Below, piece after piece: positions 33,898 through 44,462 of a DNA stretch of 64,000 nucleotides. A model generated the notes under the pieces. That model was given only the letters and a program-made list of their open reading frames with translations, was not told the origin of the DNA and did not search any database. How positions within the stretch are numbered: the first letter of the stretch is position 1; each line of letters starts with the position of its first letter. Where the stretch lies: contig DAORND010000009.1 in assembly GCA_035440755.1 (NCBI GenBank), positions 1 through 64,000 on the forward strand. Reading direction: 5' to 3'. The DNA is from Aquimonas sp002352135 (GTDB taxonomy: Bacteria > Pseudomonadota > Gammaproteobacteria > Xanthomonadales > Xanthomonadaceae). Made by a program: the position numbers and the translations under genes.

Positions 33898-35100
33898 TCA
33901 GCGAGGCGTCTCCACCAGACCGACGCGCAGCAATTGCCCCGCGGATTCGTCGGTCAAGAGGTAAATCGCGCCGTCGGGTCCGACCCGCACATCGCGAATG
34001 CGCCAGCCCAGATCCGTCAACAGACGTTCCTCCGCCACCACGTTGTCGTCACGTAACGACAGACGAATCAATGCACGTTGCACCAATGAACCCACAAACA
34101 GACTGCCGCGCCATGCAGAAAATCGCGGCTGATCGTAGAACGCCATCCCGCTGATTGCGGGCGATACCGGCCAATAGTGATGCGGTTGTTCCATGCCGTC
34201 CTTGGCGTGACCGACAGCCTCGGGGATCTCGTCGCCCGAGTAGTCGATGCCGTACGTGATGATCGGCCAGCCGTAGTTCCTTCCATCTAACGGGCGGTTC
34301 AACTCATCGCCACCTTTCGGACCATGCTCGCCGGTCCAAAGCAAGCCACTCCATGGCGAAATCGCCGCGCCCTGCATGTTGCGATGCCCGAAAGACCAGA
34401 TTTCCGGCAGTGCGTTGGCAGTCGACACGAACGGATTGTCCTTCGGCACGCTCCCATCTGGATGGATGCGGATCAGCTTGCCCAAGTGCGAATCCAGCTT
34501 CTGCGCCTCGATCCGCTGACCGCGCTCTCCCAGCGTGACGAACAAGTCGCCCTGCGCATCGAACACCAGTCGCGAACCGAAGTGATGGCGTGTTGCCAGC
34601 TTTGGCTGCTGGCGGAAAATCACTTGCAGATCGTCGAGGTGATCGTCAACCAAACGCGCACGGGCGACGGCCGTTCCCGCCAGCTTGCCCTCGCCCGCCT
34701 CCGCATAGCTGAGATAGACCAGCGCGTCATCGGCAAACGTCGGCGACAAGGCCACATCCAGCAACCCCCCCTGACCTTCCGCCACCACGGGCGGCACGCC
34801 ACTCAAGGGAGCGGACAATCCGACTTGCGCAGACCAACGGCGCAGGCGACCGGGACGCTCGGTGATCAGGGCGCTGCCATCGGGAAGAAATGCCAGCGAC
34901 CACGGATTGACGAGGCCTTTGCTGAGACTTTCGACCTGCACCCGCCCATGCTCGCTGGCGAACTCACCCAGGACGACGGGCATTTTCGGCGCCGTCGTCA
35001 ATTTCGTGGCCGCTGCGGGACCCTCCGATGCCGTGTCAAGGTCGCAGGCGTTGATCAAACCCACGCAGAACAACACGACCAACCAGCGTCGCCCGTACAT
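33898..35100 (-). CDS. PQQ-dependent aldose sugar dehydrogenase-like lipoprotein
   Basis: A 400-residue six-bladed beta-propeller of the soluble glucose dehydrogenase/YliI family, which oxidises aldoses with pyrroloquinoline quinone. Family marks are GLVNPWSLAFLPDG, LGERGQR, FGHRNMQG, WTGEHGPKGGDELN and NYGWPIITYG. It has a signal peptide with possible lipobox INAC (Cys19). No PQQ biosynthesis genes are in the window. It lies 97 bp upstream of the sensor kinase on the same strand but is probably a separate unit. Confidence 0.9.
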   Translation of the reverse strand: MYGRRWLVVLFCVGLINACDLDTASEGPAAATKLTTAPKMPVVLGEFASEHGRVQVESLSKGLVNPWSLAFLPDGSALITERPGRLRRWSAQVGLSAPLSGVPPVVAEGQGGLLDVALSPTFADDALVYLSYAEAGEGKLAGTAVARARLVDDHLDDLQVIFRQQPKLATRHHFGSRLVFDAQGDLFVTLGERGQRIEAQKLDSHLGKLIRIHPDGSVPKDNPFVSTANALPEIWSFGHRNMQGAAISPWSGLLWTGEHGPKGGDELNRPLDGRNYGWPIITYGIDYSGDEIPEAVGHAKDGMEQPHHYWPVSPAISGMAFYDQPRFSAWRGSLFVGSLVQRALIRLSLRDDNVVAEERLLTDLGWRIRDVRVGPDGAIYLLTDESAGQLLRVGLVETPR

Positions 35101-35164
35101 CAGTCATCTCCTGCTACCAGCCATCCACAAGGCCGACCGCCTCACGGCAATCGGCTACGCCAAC

Positions 35165-36325
<1,161 letters not shown>

Positions 36326-36436
36326 GGGGCACCTGTCAGGTTGATGGGCAGAAACTTCCGGGGGCATTGTAATCGGCACCAGTGGAGCGGACGTTCAGGC
36401 GACGGCCGTCCCGCAGACGGCCACCTGTTGGCGAAC

Positions 36437-36673
36437 TCAACCGCCGCCCAAAAAATCGAGCAGCTTCACCGAACCCGCGATGGAAGCTTTGTAGAACTCG
36501 GTGTGGCCACACCGCGTGCAACTTACGGCGTGGAAACGTCGATTATTGACGTCAAAGAATGACGACCAGAACCCACCGGAGGCGCGCAGCTCGCTGTACT
36601 CCCTGCTCGTCGCACCACACTTCACACAGGGGTTGTTTGACCCATCGACTTGGGAAGACCGTTCGCTACGCAT
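36437..36673 (-). CDS. small zinc-ribbon nucleic-acid-binding protein (YpzJ-like)
   Basis: A 78-residue protein with two CxxC knuckles, CVKC and CTRC, about 37 residues apart, and the family body FFDVNNRRFHAVSCTRCGHTEFYK. This matches the predicted zinc-ribbon nucleic-acid-binding family of which YpzJ is a member. The start is the ATG at 36673 with GAGAG upstream. Its partner and nucleic-acid target are unknown. Confidence 0.82.
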   Translation of the reverse strand: MRSERSSQVDGSNNPCVKCGATSREYSELRASGGFWSSFFDVNNRRFHAVSCTRCGHTEFYKASIAGSVKLLDFLGGG

Positions 36674-36717
36674 GATGCTCTCACTCCGGTGTGACTCGGC
36701 TGTGCGACGGACGCTGA

Positions 36718-38025
36718 TCAGGACTGCACTGCAGCCATCCGTCCGCGCTCGACATCCACCTGTCGAAGTAATGCCAGACCTGTGACAAAAAACAGGGAGG
36801 TCACCAGCATCGCGATACGGTGGTTGCCGCCGCTAGTCCAACTGACGACGCCATAGCAGAGCGGTCCGAGGATGGATGCAAATTTCACGGCAAGTCCCCA
36901 TAGGCCGAAGATTTCCGCTTCCCGGTTGGGCGGGCACAAGTAGCCGACCAATGCACGTCCCGCCGATTGCGAAGCGCCCATGCAGACACCGGCCAGATTG
37001 GCCGCGATCCAGACCAACGCGCGCGTATCGGCGAACCAGAACAGACCAATCGCCAGCAGCCAGCCCCACAAAGCCAGCGATAAGGTTCGCGCGTGGCCGA
37101 ATCGATCCTGCAATTGACCGAAGGCGAAGGCACCGACGGCGGCGGTGATGTTGACCACAAGGATGAGCTGGATGCTCTCTTGCGTGGTGAAGCCCAGCGC
37201 TTCGGTGGTGAAGATGGCGGCAATGGCGATCACCGTTGCCACGCCTGCCTGATAGCTGACAATGCACCACAGAAAACGCCGCAGGTCACGCAAGCCACTG
37301 CCACCACTTAGCGACTGGCGAAGGCGTGTCCATGCCAAGGCGACGATCTCGCGTTTGCGCTCAGCATGCGATGCAGTCACCCGCTCACGCAGCAACAAAA
37401 ACGTGGGTAAGGCGGCGAGCACAAAGCAGAGCGCGGTGATCCACATCGACTGCGCTACCGCCTGGCTTGTTGTCGCACCGCGCGCTTCGGCACCCAGAAT
37501 CCACCACAGGCAAATCGCCAACACCAGCAACCCGCCCACGTAGCCCAGGGCCCAGCCCCAGCCGGACACACGACCGAGCGCCTTCTCCTGAGCCAGCTCG
37601 GGCAAGAAGGCGGAGATCAGGTTCTCACCCGTGCCGAAGGCCGTATTCGAGACGAACACCAGCAGCAAAGCCAATCCAACACTGCCGGCACCGGTCCAGC
37701 CCAAACCCGCCGTACCCAGCACGCAGACGGCGGTGGTCAGCATCAGCAAGAACTTCTTGTTGCCACGAATATCCGCATAGGCTCCCAGGAACGGTGCAGC
37801 CAGCATGATCAGCAAATAGGACGCCGACAGGATCGCCGTCCAGGCGAAGGTCGCCCACTCGGCACCACCCGCAATCGTGCCGACAAAGTACGCACTGAAT
37901 ACCGCCGTGATGACCACCGTCGTGTAACCGGAATTGGCGAAGTCGAACATCATCCAAGCCCACAACTCGCGTCGCCGGACTTGCGGGTATTCAGTTCCGT
38001 AGATGCGGCGGATGGGCGTGCTCAA
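36718..38025 (-). CDS. MFS transporter, UMF1 (Atg22-like) type
   Basis: A 435-residue major facilitator with 11-12 transmembrane helices and the UMF1 signature WAWMMFDFANSGYTTVV near the N-terminus, plus GGLLVLAICLWW and NREAEIFGLWGL. Substrates of bacterial UMF1 transporters are mostly unknown; fungal relatives export amino acids. The preferred start is TTG at 38025, which overlaps the stop of the upstream gene by 4 bp (TTGA); a longer open frame reaches 38214 inside that gene. The coupling suggests they work together. Confidence 0.85.
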   Translation of the reverse strand: MSTPIRRIYGTEYPQVRRRELWAWMMFDFANSGYTTVVITAVFSAYFVGTIAGGAEWATFAWTAILSASYLLIMLAAPFLGAYADIRGNKKFLLMLTTAVCVLGTAGLGWTGAGSVGLALLLVFVSNTAFGTGENLISAFLPELAQEKALGRVSGWGWALGYVGGLLVLAICLWWILGAEARGATTSQAVAQSMWITALCFVLAALPTFLLLRERVTASHAERKREIVALAWTRLRQSLSGGSGLRDLRRFLWCIVSYQAGVATVIAIAAIFTTEALGFTTQESIQLILVVNITAAVGAFAFGQLQDRFGHARTLSLALWGWLLAIGLFWFADTRALVWIAANLAGVCMGASQSAGRALVGYLCPPNREAEIFGLWGLAVKFASILGPLCYGVVSWTSGGNHRIAMLVTSLFFVTGLALLRQVDVERGRMAAVQS

Positions 38026-38441
38026 GATGACGCCTGCTGGATGGTCTGCGCTCCGCGTCGCGCCAGCCACCCCGTGATCAGCAGAATTTCTCCAATACCA
38101 AGCACGACGAACCAGAGTGGCGACGGAATCATCAGTAGATTCGCAATGACTGCCGCCAGCATCACTGCACCAACCCAGAACGCTGCGGCACGGCGACCAG
38201 TTGACCATAGCCATTGCGCGGCAAGAATGCCCACTAGATCACCGATCGCCCAGGCGAAGAGAACCAATGCGAGCGCGCCGATAGGCAACTGCGCAACCCA
38301 CGTCCCCATAGCTTCTGGTGAGGCACTGCTTGGCATTCGAGAAGGGTAAATCGCATGGCTGGCTGATTCGATCAACGCAACGACCACCACACTCGCCAAG
38401 ACACCAGTGAAGACCGCCGCCACCGCACGAAGTCCCTTCAT
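38022..38441 (-). CDS. small integral membrane protein upstream of the MFS transporter
   Basis: A 139-residue protein with about four transmembrane segments (roughly 6-24, 51-72, 85-105, 108-127) and a periplasmic loop HAIYPSRMPSSASPEAMG. I do not assign a family. The start is the ATG at 38441 with AAAGGG nine bases upstream. Its stop overlaps the transporter's TTG start. It may be an accessory protein of the transporter, but that is only inferred from coupling. Confidence 0.72.
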   Translation of the reverse strand: MKGLRAVAAVFTGVLASVVVVALIESASHAIYPSRMPSSASPEAMGTWVAQLPIGALALVLFAWAIGDLVGILAAQWLWSTGRRAAAFWVGAVMLAAVIANLLMIPSPLWFVVLGIGEILLITGWLARRGAQTIQQASS

Positions 38442-38579
38442 CGCTAACAACCCTTTGCGCCGCAAGTTGCGCCCATTCTGCTTGCAAATGCACCGCTTGT
38501 CGCGATGCGCTGCAGAACCTGAACTCACGCCAGCGCCAGCACAAATCGGTCTAAAACCGCACACTTGCGCCCAAGCACC

Positions 38580-40010
38580 TCATGGCTGCTTTGACACGTT
38601 CCGGTATGCCACCAGCGCCAATTCGCGCCCTTCACGCAAATCCACGATGGGCCGCTGCGGGTAATCGGGTGCCAGGCGACGCAGCAGATCCGCGTGCTCC
38701 CAAGGCGCGAAGAGCGCCTTGTCCGGCAGGCACGCCAGCTCGGGCAGCCACTGCCGAACGTAACCGCCCTTGGGGTCGAATCGCTCCGCCTGTGTCGCCG
38801 GATTGAAAATGCGGAAGTACGGTGCCGCATCCGCGCCGGTACCTGCCGTCCACTGCCAGCCTTGCGTGTTGTTGGCGAGATCCGCGTCAACAAGGGTGTC
38901 CCAGAACCAACGCGCGCCGTGCAACCAGTGCTGACGCAGATGCTTGGTCAGAAAGCTCGCCACCAGCATGCGCACCCGATTGTGCATCCAGCCGGTCTGC
39001 CACAACTCGCGCATGCCCGCATCGACAATGGGCACGCCAGTGCGACCTTGCTGCCACGCGGCAAGTGCCTGCGCATCTTCTTGCCACGGGAACGCGGAAA
39101 ACTGCGGGTTGAGGTTTTCCTCGGTGGTGTGCGGAAAGTGATACAGCAAGTGCTGCGAAAACTCACGCCAGCCCAGCTCGCGCACGAAACCGTCCACATC
39201 GTTCTGTGCTGCTGCCGACCAGGTGATCGAACGCAGCCGCGTCACAATCTGCTGCGGACTGATCTCCCCGAAATGCAGATGTGCCGACAGGCGCGACGTG
39301 CCCGCACGATCCGGCAGATCACGCTGGCTGCGGTAGCCTTTGGCCGCGCCGTCGATGAACGCCTCCAGCGCGTTCATCGCACCGCGTTCGCCGGGCTGGA
39401 AGCGTTCCCAGAAGCCACCATCCCAGCGCGGTCTGGGGACCAATCCCAAATCATCGACCGAGAGCGAACTCGCCGCCAGCCCCGCGGGCGGCGCAGGCAA
39501 GGCCTCCGGCGCGTCGGTCGTCACGACATCGGCCAAACGCGTCTGCGCGTTACGCCAGAACGGCGTGAACACTTTGTACGGCCCGCCCTGCCCGGTCTGC
39601 ACTTCCCAGGGCTCGAACAACACCGCGCCCTTGACGCTCTCCGCCTGCAGACCGGCCACGCGCAGGTCGCGTTTGACAACGGCATCGCGCGCAATGACCG
39701 CGGGCTCGTAGCGACGCTGCCAGTACACGCTGACGACCTCGGCCTGCTGCGCGACGGACAGCAGAGCAGGCAGACTCGGACCTCGCGCGATGAGCAGATC
39801 ACTGCCACGCGCGCGCAAATCCGCTTGCAGTGAGCGCAGAGAACGATCCAGCCAGACCAGACTGGCCGCGCCCGGCGGCCACGGCGCTTCCTCTTCCGGC
39901 GCATGCAAGTAAAGAAAGATCGGCGCTTCGCCTCGGCGCAGCGCAAGCCGCATGGCAGGATGGTCGTGCAATCGCAAATCGCGACGCAGCCAGATCAGGG
40001 CTCGGGACAT
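38580..40010 (-). CDS. phrB: deoxyribodipyrimidine photolyase (class I CPD type)
   Basis: Photolyase splits UV-induced pyrimidine dimers using blue light, FADH- and an antenna pigment. The 476-residue protein has the N-terminal alpha/beta antenna domain (LIWLRRDLRLHDHPA) and the helical FAD domain with TSRLSAHLHFGEIS, GWREF, WMHNRVRM and NNTQGWQWTAGTGADAAPYFRIFNP. These are the standard class I CPD photolyase marks. The start is the ATG at 40010. It may end a unit with no obvious partners; yceH diverges 141 bp away. Confidence 0.95.
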   Translation of the reverse strand: MSRALIWLRRDLRLHDHPAMRLALRRGEAPIFLYLHAPEEEAPWPPGAASLVWLDRSLRSLQADLRARGSDLLIARGPSLPALLSVAQQAEVVSVYWQRRYEPAVIARDAVVKRDLRVAGLQAESVKGAVLFEPWEVQTGQGGPYKVFTPFWRNAQTRLADVVTTDAPEALPAPPAGLAASSLSVDDLGLVPRPRWDGGFWERFQPGERGAMNALEAFIDGAAKGYRSQRDLPDRAGTSRLSAHLHFGEISPQQIVTRLRSITWSAAAQNDVDGFVRELGWREFSQHLLYHFPHTTEENLNPQFSAFPWQEDAQALAAWQQGRTGVPIVDAGMRELWQTGWMHNRVRMLVASFLTKHLRQHWLHGARWFWDTLVDADLANNTQGWQWTAGTGADAAPYFRIFNPATQAERFDPKGGYVRQWLPELACLPDKALFAPWEHADLLRRLAPDYPQRPIVDLREGRELALVAYRNVSKQP

Positions 40011-40151
40011 GGACGAATCAGCAGGCTCAGATTCCGCATCATAGGACGCATCGACGTGAAGGCTTCGACAGGCTGCTCACTGGTGGTCACGTGGGATCGA
40101 TAGAATCGCCAGCCTGCGCAATAAGCGCTGACTCCGAGTTGAGCTGCAGCC

Positions 40152-40832
40152 ATGAACGACACACCCGAGACGCCTGCAGAATCCAGCCTTCCCGCCCAAC
40201 TCAGCGCCATCGAAGCGCGCGTGCTGGGCAGCTTGGTCGAAAAGGCCGCCACGACGCCGGACGTGTATCCGCTGACCCTCAACAACCTGGTCCTCGCCTG
40301 CAACCAGAAAACCGCGCGTGAGCCCGTCACCCAGTTCAGCAACGGCGATGTCGGCCATGCTCTGCGACAACTGGAGAACCGCGAACTGGTGCGCTGCGAC
40401 TACGGCGCGCGCGCCGAGCGCTATTCGCATCGCTTGGATCGCGGCTACGACCTCACCCAGGCACAGGCCGCGCTGATCGCCCTGCTGCTGTTGCGCGGCC
40501 CGCAGACCTTGAACGAACTGTTGACCCGCAGCGACCGCCTGCATCGCTTCGCCGATATCGACGCCGTCCGACACACGCTGGATCGCCTGAGTGAACGCAG
40601 CCTGCCACTGGTGGTGCGCCTGCCGCGCGCATCGGGACAACGCGAAGACCGCTACGCACATCGACTGTGTGGGGAACCCGAGTACATCCCCTCGCGCACG
40701 GAAGCGAACGCGAACACTCACTCGCACGACGCATCTAGGGATGCCTTGCTCGCGCGGATGGAAGCACTGGAAGCGCGCGTGCAAGCGTTGGAAGCGGTGC
40801 TCCACGGCAGCGCCACGGAGAGTGAATCGTGA
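40152..40832 (+). CDS. yceH: YceH-like DUF480 protein
   Basis: A 226-residue protein of the DUF480/YceH family, built of two winged-helix-like repeats: LSAIEARVLGSLVEKAATTPDVYPLTLNNLVLACNQKT at the front and a second unit around QAALIALLLLRGPQTLNELLTRS. The C-terminus (about 195-220) is a short coiled coil, MEALEARVQALEAVL. DNA binding is inferred from the fold; the role is unclear. The ATG at 40152 is the standard start. It converges with clpB. Confidence 0.92.
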   Translation: MNDTPETPAESSLPAQLSAIEARVLGSLVEKAATTPDVYPLTLNNLVLACNQKTAREPVTQFSNGDVGHALRQLENRELVRCDYGARAERYSHRLDRGYDLTQAQAALIALLLLRGPQTLNELLTRSDRLHRFADIDAVRHTLDRLSERSLPLVVRLPRASGQREDRYAHRLCGEPEYIPSRTEANANTHSHDASRDALLARMEALEARVQALEAVLHGSATESES

Positions 40833-40839
40833 TCGCTAA

Positions 40840-40874
40840 CGAGCAGCTGGCGCTTGCGAGACGGCAGCTACTCG
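40840..40874. terminator. imperfect hairpin between yceH and clpB
   Basis: Two 13-bp arms (40840-40852 and 40862-40874) pair with two mismatches around a 9-base loop, between the convergent stops. There is no U-run; a terminator role is plausible only from position. Confidence 0.35.
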
Positions 40875-40897
40875 TGAGTGACCCCATCACCTGACGC

Positions 40898-43480
40898 TCA
40901 GCGACGGGAGAAGACCAAGCCCCCCTGCTTGGCTTCTACGCTGATGCAGTCGCCCGGCACAAACTCACCAGACAGGATTCGCGTCGCCAGCGGATTCTCC
41001 AATTGCTGTTGAATGGCACGCTTGAGTGGGCGGGCGCCGTAGACGGGATCGAAGCCGACATTGCCCAATAGTTCCAGTGCGCTTTCGCTGATCTCGATGC
41101 GCAGTTGGCGTTCGCCGAGACGTTTGGCCAGATAGGCGGTCTGGATGCGGGCGATGTCGCGGATCTGCGCTTTGCCCAGCGGATGGAACACGACCAGTTC
41201 GTCGAGTCGATTGATGAACTCGGGACGGAAGTGCGCCTGCACCACGCCCATCACCGCCGCCTTCATCTTCATGTAGTCCTCGTCGCTGTCACCCGCCAGC
41301 TCCTGGATCATCTGCGAGCCGAGGTTCGAGGTCATCACGATGATGGTGTTGCGGAAGTCCACGGTGCGACCCTGACCATCGGTCAGGCGACCATCGTCGA
41401 GCACCTGCAGCAGCACGTTGAACACATCCGGGTGGGCCTTTTCGACTTCATCCAGCAGCAGCACGGAGTAAGGCCGCCGCCGCACGGCTTCGGTCAGATA
41501 GCCGCCTTCCTCGTAACCGACATAGCCGGGAGGCGCGCCGATCAGTCGCGCCACGCTGTGCTTCTCCATGAACTCGCTCATGTCGATCCGCACCATGGCA
41601 TCGACTGAGTCGAACAGGAACTCGGCCAGGGCTTTGCACAGCTCGGTCTTGCCCACGCCGGTCGGGCCGAGGAACAGAAAGCTGCCATTCGGACGGTTGG
41701 GATCGGACAGTCCGGCGCGTGAGCGACGGATGGCGTCGGAGACGGCCTTCACCGCTTCGCCCTGCCCCACGACGCGCTGGCGCAGCACGTCTTCCATCTT
41801 CAGTAGTTTTTCGCGCTCACCTTCGAGCATCTTGGAGACCGGAATGCCGGTCCAGCGGCTCACCACTTCGGCAATCTCTTCAGCCGTCACCTTCTGCTGC
41901 AGCAGCTTGAAACCCTTCTGCTCGGTTTCCGCGGCAGCGTGCAACTGGCGCTCCAGTTCCGGCAGACGGCCATATTGAATTTCCGAAGCGCGAGTCAGAT
42001 CCTGATGGCGATGCGCGGCTTCCAGATCGAGCTTGGCTTGCTCGATCTGCTCCTTGATCTTCGTCGTCCCGGAAACGGCGGCCTTCTCCGACTTCCAGAT
42101 TTCCTCCAGATCGGAAAACTCGCGCTCCAGCTTGCCGATTTCGGCTTGCAGATCATCCAAGCGCTGACGCGACTCGTCGTCCTTCTCCTTCTTCAGCGCC
42201 TCGCGCTGAATCTTCAGCTGGATCAGGCGGCGCTCCATGCGATCCATTTCTTCGGGCTTGGAGTCGATTTCCATGCGGATGCGCGAGGCCGCCTCGTCCA
42301 TCAGGTCGATGGCCTTGTCTGGCAGTTGCCGATCCGCGATGTAGCGATTCGACAGCGTCGCAGCAGCGACGATGGCGGGATCGGTGATCTCCACGCCGTG
42401 ATGCACGGCGTAGCGCTCCTTCAGGCCACGCAGAATGGCGATGGTGTCCTCGACCGAGGGCTCGCCGACCAGCACCTTCTGGAAACGGCGTTCCAGCGCG
42501 GCGTCCTTCTCGACGTACTTGCGGTATTCGTCCAGCGTGGTGGCACCGATGCAATGCAGCTCGCCCCGTGCCAACGCGGGCTTGAGCATGTTGCCTGCAT
42601 CCATCGCACCATCGGCCTTGCCGGCGCCGACCATCGTGTGCAGTTCGTCGATGAACAGGATGACGTTGCCTTCCTGTTTGGACAGATCACTCAGCACCGC
42701 TTTCAAGCGCTCTTCAAACTCGCCACGGAACTTGGCGCCGGCGATCAGCGCGCCCATGTCCAGCGAGAGCACACGCTTGCCGCGCAGGCCTTCCGGCACT
42801 TCGTTGTTGATGATGCGCTGGGCAAGACCTTCGACAATGGCCGTCTTGCCGACGCCAGGTTCACCGATCAGCACAGGATTGTTCTTGGTGCGACGCTGCA
42901 GCACCTGGATGGTGCGGCGGATTTCTTCATCGCGACCGATGACCGGATCAAGCTTGGCGTTTTCGGCACGCGCAGTCAGATCGATGCAGTATTTCTCCAA
43001 GGCCTGACGCTGCTCCTCGGCATTCTCCGACTGCACCTTGTCGCCGCCACGCAACTTGTCGATGGCCGCGTTCAGTCGCGCCTTGTCGGCGCCACTGGCG
43101 CGCAGTGCATTGCCGACCTCACCCTTGTCGTCCGCACAGGCCAGCACGAACAACTCGCTGGCGATGAAGGCATCGCCACGTTGCTGCGCCAACTTGTCGG
43201 TGAGATTGAGCAGGCGATTGAGATCGTTGCCGACACTGAGGTTGCCTTCCTGACCCGCCACCTTGGGCAGCTTGTCCAGCAGTTCGCCCAGACGCGCACG
43301 CAGGCTGCCGACATTGACGCCCGCCTGCTGAAGCATCGGACGCGTGCTGCCGCCCTGCTGATCCAGCAAGGCCACCAGCACATGTGCCGGTTCGATCATC
43401 TGGTGGTCGCGCCCCACGGCCAGCGACTGCGCATCGCTCAGAGCCTGCTGAAACCGCGAAGTGAGTTTGTCCATGCGCAT
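40898..43480 (-). CDS. clpB: ClpB protein disaggregase
   Basis: ClpB is a hexameric AAA+ chaperone that, with DnaK, threads proteins out of aggregates. The 860-residue protein has the N-terminal Clp repeats, NBD1 with GEPGVGKT, the coiled-coil middle domain (about 400-520), and NBD2 with GPTGVGKT. Pore loop and sensor segments such as GAPPGYVGYEEGG are intact. Starts at 43495, 43480 and 43474 are all ATG; AGG eight bases before 43480 favours it. The upstream region holds a sigma-32-like promoter. No partner genes are attached. Confidence 0.97.
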   Translation of the reverse strand: MRMDKLTSRFQQALSDAQSLAVGRDHQMIEPAHVLVALLDQQGGSTRPMLQQAGVNVGSLRARLGELLDKLPKVAGQEGNLSVGNDLNRLLNLTDKLAQQRGDAFIASELFVLACADDKGEVGNALRASGADKARLNAAIDKLRGGDKVQSENAEEQRQALEKYCIDLTARAENAKLDPVIGRDEEIRRTIQVLQRRTKNNPVLIGEPGVGKTAIVEGLAQRIINNEVPEGLRGKRVLSLDMGALIAGAKFRGEFEERLKAVLSDLSKQEGNVILFIDELHTMVGAGKADGAMDAGNMLKPALARGELHCIGATTLDEYRKYVEKDAALERRFQKVLVGEPSVEDTIAILRGLKERYAVHHGVEITDPAIVAAATLSNRYIADRQLPDKAIDLMDEAASRIRMEIDSKPEEMDRMERRLIQLKIQREALKKEKDDESRQRLDDLQAEIGKLEREFSDLEEIWKSEKAAVSGTTKIKEQIEQAKLDLEAAHRHQDLTRASEIQYGRLPELERQLHAAAETEQKGFKLLQQKVTAEEIAEVVSRWTGIPVSKMLEGEREKLLKMEDVLRQRVVGQGEAVKAVSDAIRRSRAGLSDPNRPNGSFLFLGPTGVGKTELCKALAEFLFDSVDAMVRIDMSEFMEKHSVARLIGAPPGYVGYEEGGYLTEAVRRRPYSVLLLDEVEKAHPDVFNVLLQVLDDGRLTDGQGRTVDFRNTIIVMTSNLGSQMIQELAGDSDEDYMKMKAAVMGVVQAHFRPEFINRLDELVVFHPLGKAQIRDIARIQTAYLAKRLGERQLRIEISESALELLGNVGFDPVYGARPLKRAIQQQLENPLATRILSGEFVPGDCISVEAKQGGLVFSRR

Positions 43481-43527
43481 GGCTGCACCTGTCATCGTCG
43501 TAAGCCGCCGCAGCGGCGATGTTCACA

Positions 43528-43555
43528 CAATGAGGGTCAGTGCCACGCCTTCAAG
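43528..43555 (-). promoter_or_regulatory. sigma-32-like heat-shock promoter of clpB
   Basis: On the minus strand CTTGAAG (43555-43549) and CCTCATTG (43535-43528) are 13 bp apart. This agrees with the enterobacterial RpoH consensus (CTTGAAA, then CCCCATNT) at six of seven bases in each box. It would start transcription about 40 bp before the clpB ATG. Confidence 0.65.
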
Positions 43556-43650
43556 TGTCGGCGCGTCGTGTATTCAGTTTGACCACTGCTGACAGAACGT
43601 TGTCAGCAGCCCCTTTGCAGACTGTCCGCACCTTCACAGCGGAGCTGACC

Positions 43651-44388
43651 ATGCAACACGATGTTCTTGAAACCGTTCTCTTCCGTGCCATCAACGAAGC
43701 CGCCGATCAGGCCATGAGTGAAGCCGCGTGGGCCGCTCAAGCGGGCGTCGAACAGCAGTCTGGCTATGTGGATCGCCATTTCGCACGGCGCGCCGATGGG
43801 GTATGGATTGATGTGGTGCGGTGGTCTTCGCAAGCTGCCGCCGATCTTGCCGAACAGGCGTTGCCCAAGCTGCCCGAGGTGGCGCGCTACTTCGCCTTAA
43901 TCGATCCGCAGAGCATCCAGATGCAATATGCACCAGCGCCGGCACCACGCGCGCTGTGGAGCGAGCAGACGCCGGTCCGCGATGCCTGCCTCACCTTGGT
44001 TCTGGACGACCTGAACGCAGTTCGTGCCTTCTACGAACAGCATTTCAATGCGCGCGCCGTGTTCGATCATCCCGCCTATGTGCTGCTGCAACTCGGTGGA
44101 CCGCAGGCACCGCAGCTCGCGCTGATGGTGCCCGAGCCGGGTCGCGTCAAACCCCGTTTCGGCGGCGCTGGGGTGATCCTCAACCTGCGCGTCGATCAGG
44201 TCGACGCCTTGTATTCGCGGCTGAGTCGCGCCGCACTGCCGATGGGCCTGCCATTGGAAGACCATCCATGGGGTGATCGCGGCTTTTCGACCTTTGATCC
44301 CAGCGGGCTGGAGCTGTACTGCTACACGCCACGCGCCACCGAAGCGCCGTTTCTGGATGCCCTGCGCCGTCCGTGGGTGCTGGACTGA
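43651..44388 (+). CDS. two-domain protein: dimeric alpha-beta barrel-like N-terminus plus VOC (glyoxalase-like) domain
   Basis: A 245-residue protein. The first half (about 1-105) resembles an antibiotic-monooxygenase-type ferredoxin-like domain (VLETVLFRAINEAADQAM, followed by VWIDVVRWSSQAAADLAEQA). The second half (about 115-240) is a VOC module with LTLVLDDLNAVRAFYEQHFN, FGGAGVILNLRV and DHPWGDRGFSTFDPSGLELYCY. VOC proteins include dioxygenases, glyoxalases and drug-binding resistance proteins. The start is the ATG at 43651 with GGAG upstream. The WYL regulator 74 bp downstream probably controls it. Confidence 0.82.
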   Translation: MQHDVLETVLFRAINEAADQAMSEAAWAAQAGVEQQSGYVDRHFARRADGVWIDVVRWSSQAAADLAEQALPKLPEVARYFALIDPQSIQMQYAPAPAPRALWSEQTPVRDACLTLVLDDLNAVRAFYEQHFNARAVFDHPAYVLLQLGGPQAPQLALMVPEPGRVKPRFGGAGVILNLRVDQVDALYSRLSRAALPMGLPLEDHPWGDRGFSTFDPSGLELYCYTPRATEAPFLDALRRPWVLD

Positions 44389-44462
44389 TCCGGCTAAATC
44401 GTCCGATTGCGACCGAGGCTCCGGCAAGATGAGCCTCCGTCTCACCTCTGCCCGTCGAACCC

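Noticed and set aside
41939..43582. 547-codon plus-strand open frame
   Set aside because: Antisense to clpB, whose domains and motifs are complete.
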